From Aphodovivens avicola (GTDB lineage: Bacteria; Actinomycetota; Coriobacteriia; Coriobacteriales; Eggerthellaceae), in NCBI GenBank assembly GCA_018712515.1, contig DVGW01000030.1, forward strand, positions 59,513 to 123,512: a stretch of 64,000 nucleotides of DNA, read 5' to 3'. Numbering within the stretch: position 1 is the first letter of the stretch; each line of letters opens with the position of its first letter. Below are positions 61,801-64,000 of this stretch, piece after piece. Position numbers and translations under genes: made by a program. The notes below the pieces were generated by a model that was given only the letters and a program-made list of their open reading frames with translations, searched no databases and was not told where the DNA came from.

Positions 61801-63782
61801 AGGGAGGCGTTCTCACCGACACCTTCCAGATGACAGAGGAGGGCGACACCCTCGACACCAGGGTGTTCACTAAGAACTCCGAGCGCGTTGTGAGACAGAA
61901 CGACCTGCCGATTCGGGTCATCGTTGCAAATCCCCCTTACTCAGCCGGTCAGACAGACGCGAATGACACGAACGAGAACGAAAGGTATCCATCTCTCGAT
62001 CAAAAAATCAGGTCGACTTATGTCGCAAGAACAGGAGGAAAATCCCTCAAGCGTGGTCTTTATGATTCGTACGTGCGTGCCTTCCGCTGGGCGAGCGATC
62101 GCATAGGAGACCAGGGTGTTGTGTGCTTCGTCTCCAATGCGGGATGGCTTCGCGGAGCCGCAATGACCGGGATGAGAGAATGCATCGCCGAAGAATTCGA
62201 CGATATCTACGTGTTCGATCTTCGCGGGAACCAGCGAACCCAAGGAGAGGAATCTCGTCGAGAGGGCGGCAAGGTTTTTGGATCAGGGTCGCGTACTCCT
62301 GTAGCAATAACTTTGTTGGTTCGCCATGCTGGCACGAGCCATGAGGGAAGAATTCACTATCATGATATAGGAGATTACCTTTCTCGCGATGAAAAGCTGA
62401 GAATCGTTGCCGACGCCGCCGTGTCGGGAAACCTCGAGTGGGAGGATATCCGGCCTGATAAGCATGGTGACTGGCTGGATCAGAGAGATGATTCGTGGTA
62501 TGGATTCGCGCCGATTGCAATTAACAAGGCCAAGCCACCGCTTGGGATATTTGAGATGTTTTCTTCGGGATCGATGACCACTCGGGATGCCTGGGTATAC
62601 GGCTTCTCTCGGAATAAGTGCCTCGAGAATTGCCGAAAGATGATCGATAACTTCAATTCGGAGTCTCTTCGCTATCAGAGAGAAGGGAACGGCGAGAAGG
62701 TGGAGGATTTCGTAGATAAAGATCCGACAAAGATAAAATGGAATCAGAAGCATTACGCGTTCGCGTCTCAGGGCAAAACCATTGCCTATGACGCTTCGAA
62801 TCTAATGCTCTCCATGTACAGGCCGTTCTGCAAGCAATGGTTCTATGCGGACCCCGATATGTCTTGGAGCATGTACCAGCAGCCAAAGCTGTTCCCTAAA
62901 AACGGAGCACCCAATGTGGTCATTTGCGTTACGGGAATAAGCGCCGACTACTCGGCTTTTATTAGCAGTAACAGTTTGAATTATCACACCATGGCATCTG
63001 GAGATTGCTTTCCACTTTACTGGTACGAAGAAGAAAAGGCGGTCGGTGGAATATTCGGTACAAATTCTACTGGAAGATATGTAAAGCATGAGTCCATCAC
63101 CGATACGGCGCTTGATGTCTTCAGGAAAGCTTATCCTCATGTTTTTCTCGGCCGCTACAAAAAGGATGGAGGGGAAGAGCTCTCAAAAGAAGACATCTTC
63201 TACTACGTTTACGGCGTTCTGCACTCCCCCGAATATCGGAAGAGGTTTGAGTTCAACCTGAAAAAGGAGTTGCCGCGTATTCCGCTTGCCAGAGATTTCG
63301 ACGTCTTCTCCAGATCGGGACGGGCCCTTGCGGACCTCCACTTGAACTACGAGTCGGTTGAACCCTGGGCGGATATCGTCGAAGAAGGGGATTCCGCGAA
63401 TCCCGGTCGCACCATCAAGATGCGCTTCGGCAAATGCAAGAAAACCGAGGAGAATCCCAAGGGCGTCGACAGGACGATTATCCACGTATCCGAAAATTTG
63501 ACTTTGAAGAACATTCCCGAACGCGCTTACGAGTATGTCGTGAATGGCCGTTCCGCCATCGAATGGCTGATTGACAGGTACCAGGTGAGGACCGACAAGG
63601 CGTCCGGCATCGTGAACGACCCGAACGAATACTCCGATGACCCGAGGTACATCGTGGACCTCGTCAAGCGTGTCGTGACCGTCTCGATGGAAACGCTGGA
63701 GATGGTGGATATGCTTCCTCCTTTGCATGAGAAGCCCCAGCCTGCTGACTGGCCCTTCGAGTGGAGGTGTTCGCAAGACTGA
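58854..63782 (+). CDS. Type ISP restriction-modification enzyme (LlaBIII-like)
   Basis: A 1642-aa single-chain restriction-modification enzyme. An N-terminal Mrr-like nuclease has Asp69 in TGIDLVALD and Gln84-X-Lys86. An SF2 helicase/translocase has Walker A CGTGKTL (Lys200), DEAH (Asp324) and the helicase motifs TMTATPRIY-like YMTATPRIY and QAVGRVMRR. A coupler precedes the N6-adenine methyltransferase with DPFAGTGSF (Asp919) and NPPY (Asn1026). The last 550 residues should hold the target-recognition domain. This order and length equal type ISP enzymes such as LlaBIII and LlaGI. The DNA of the recognition part (about 62500-63250) is visibly less GC-rich than the rest. Confidence 0.93.
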   Translation: MQSVFDALDPIVNSSVSEREKGAKYEAACVWFLRNDPYWSQKFDKVGTIEQALKWQDCPINDTQDTGIDLVALDGANGEWWAIQCKCYDGEKTLPKGICDSFFARALGDPSISQYMVMTSAKGPGKHLEKQIENTGAMLVDTAKMEASRLDWSPFVYGVESVERETYDPRPHQREAIEGVESAFTENDRCKAIMACGTGKTLMSLRLAEDYLNGSGLVLFCAPSISLVGQSMREWLSQSRAKLSPLVVCSDSKASRQEDAIPTTLASFEYPATTHPDRLMEHYAASRRRNPDGLVVVFSTYQSIDVIHQAQEMGLPEFDLIVCDEAHRTTGSALPGVSKKDASAFMKVHYDENVRAKKRLYMTATPRIYGETAKRKGAEDDFTIASMDDESLYGPVAYQIKFGEAVEKKLLTDYKVVVLAVEEDALRGRMPETDDDGVDAYSLDADDVGKIIGCWKGLAEHGENAPEDATGIGDMLVVDDMNSEPGKGIEPLHRAVGFCSTIDSSKTICEAFSRIVDRYAQAGGEDFGVKCVLDHVDGSMNSTDRNRKLAWLGGEVPEGECRILTNARCLAEGIDVPSLDAVIFFNAKNSTVDIVQAVGRVMRRAEGKDFGYIILPIFVPAGMTPEEALDDSKVFANVWSVLQALRSHDERIEAKVNALALEQSARKNRIDPGADRHKGWDDGLPSNREREERRAAEIAESVQLKLSLFPVERWEKAITTTLVKKCGTRIYWDEWAEDVARIAKRHIERIGELVASNEEVRSKFGIFLEGLRDSLNPGIEERDAIEMIAQHMITMPVFDALFGDFEFASSNPVSIAIDRFLEVLSSYRIEEASDAAVLDDVYASVRRRAAMVRTDAARQQLIRDLYEQFFRVAFKGTSEKMGVVYTPTEIIDYILRETDRVLRRGFGKSLADDGVHVLDPFAGTGSFMAHLIESDLIPDDKLGHKYRHEMHSNEILLLAYYIMTINIEYAFHERMGGEYVPFEGGVLTDTFQMTEEGDTLDTRVFTKNSERVVRQNDLPIRVIVANPPYSAGQTDANDTNENERYPSLDQKIRSTYVARTGGKSLKRGLYDSYVRAFRWASDRIGDQGVVCFVSNAGWLRGAAMTGMRECIAEEFDDIYVFDLRGNQRTQGEESRREGGKVFGSGSRTPVAITLLVRHAGTSHEGRIHYHDIGDYLSRDEKLRIVADAAVSGNLEWEDIRPDKHGDWLDQRDDSWYGFAPIAINKAKPPLGIFEMFSSGSMTTRDAWVYGFSRNKCLENCRKMIDNFNSESLRYQREGNGEKVEDFVDKDPTKIKWNQKHYAFASQGKTIAYDASNLMLSMYRPFCKQWFYADPDMSWSMYQQPKLFPKNGAPNVVICVTGISADYSAFISSNSLNYHTMASGDCFPLYWYEEEKAVGGIFGTNSTGRYVKHESITDTALDVFRKAYPHVFLGRYKKDGGEELSKEDIFYYVYGVLHSPEYRKRFEFNLKKELPRIPLARDFDVFSRSGRALADLHLNYESVEPWADIVEEGDSANPGRTIKMRFGKCKKTEENPKGVDRTIIHVSENLTLKNIPERAYEYVVNGRSAIEWLIDRYQVRTDKASGIVNDPNEYSDDPRYIVDLVKRVVTVSMETLEMVDMLPPLHEKPQPADWPFEWRCSQD

Positions 63783-63856
63783 ACCAGTGGAGAGATGAAG
63801 GCCAGAAGGATGAAGTATCGAAGCCTGATCAAGAATTGATCGATCTGGAGAATTAG

Positions 63857-64000
63857 ATGTCGGAAATAGCCGAGAAGATTCGCGAGATATTCAGAATAGC
63901 GAACGAGCTGGAGGATATGCATCCCGGGCGCCACTTCACGCCCGACGGCCATATGGTGGGCAGCATCGGAGAGGTCATCGCCGCCGAGGAATACGGCCTC
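63857..64000 (+). CDS. DUF6998-like protein, partial (runs off right edge)
   Basis: The first 48 codons of a gene (MSEIAEKIREIFRIANELED, then MHPGRHFTPDGHMVGSIGEV and IAAEEYGL). The core 'PGRHFTPDG-x-VGSIGEVIAAEEYGL' is the start of the DUF6998 domain, often found next to restriction genes. It follows the type ISP gene by 74 nt and is probably part of the same operon. Confidence 0.7.
   Translation, partial: MSEIAEKIREIFRIANELEDMHPGRHFTPDGHMVGSIGEVIAAEEYGL

Noticed and set aside
28383..64000. A tyrosine or serine integrase gene for the mobile element
   Set aside because: None of the reading frames here carries integrase motifs; it must lie beyond the right edge.

Overview
The window is high-GC bacterial DNA. 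Its gene content fits an anaerobic member of the Eggerthellaceae (class Coriobacteriia): a complete run of menaquinone genes with a MenE-MenC fusion, a fused MurT-GatD, an NRMT-type magnesium transporter beside a MgtE-like regulatory protein, and many perfect intergenic palindromes. The family assignment is inference from these features; no rRNA is present.

Region 1 (1-28193) is ordinary chromosome. It holds a phenylacetate-CoA-ligase-like enzyme, a tyrosine phosphatase, an APH/choline-kinase-like protein, a sodium:solute symporter preceded by a short tyrosine-rich ORF, a PezAT-like toxin-antitoxin pair, the magnesium pair, tRNA-Arg(ACG), MurT-GatD, an arylamine N-acetyltransferase, RlmH, exonuclease III, FolE and an ACT protein. 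These are followed by the menaquinone set menF-menD-menH-menB-menEC (16422-24471), a YxeA-like protein with a 32-aa membrane peptide, a CNNM/CorC protein and an amidohydrolase.

Region 2 (28194-28382) is an initiator tRNA (tRNA-fMet). A 5' half-copy of the same tRNA lies just upstream and an intrinsic terminator just downstream. Repeated TTTGGGCTAA boxes follow at once, which looks like the attachment end of an integrative element.

Region 3 (about 28383 to the right edge) is one end of an integrative conjugative element (ICE). In order it carries excisionase-like HTH proteins, a replication-initiator-like HTH protein and a DnaC-like loader. A type IV secretion operon follows: PcfB-like, VirD4, a pilin-like small protein, PrgI/VirB3, VirB4, an NlpC/P60 hydrolase and a VirB6-like protein. 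Next come a 1368-aa VaFE/CnaB adhesin with its class B sortase, and then a visibly A/T-richer cargo island (46634-51752). That island holds a KAP-like P-loop NTPase, an unknown protein, and a two-gene unit of a DUF6414-like protein plus a single-ring Clp-type AAA+ ATPase. After it come the mobilisation genes (relaxase, MobC-like), ParB/ParA with palindromes and five 11-bp iterons, a YraN-like protein, an XRE regulator and a 1642-aa type ISP restriction-modification enzyme followed by the start of a DUF6998-like gene. The integrase and the far end of the element lie beyond the window.

The most interesting unexplained parts are the DUF6414-like/Clp AAA+ pair with its divergent KAP NTPase neighbours (possible defence cargo), the palindrome-plus-iteron intergenic region beside parA, the A7 frameshift that separates a signal peptide from its secreted protein, the tyrosine-rich leader ORF, and the tRNA-fMet half-copy at the element boundary.
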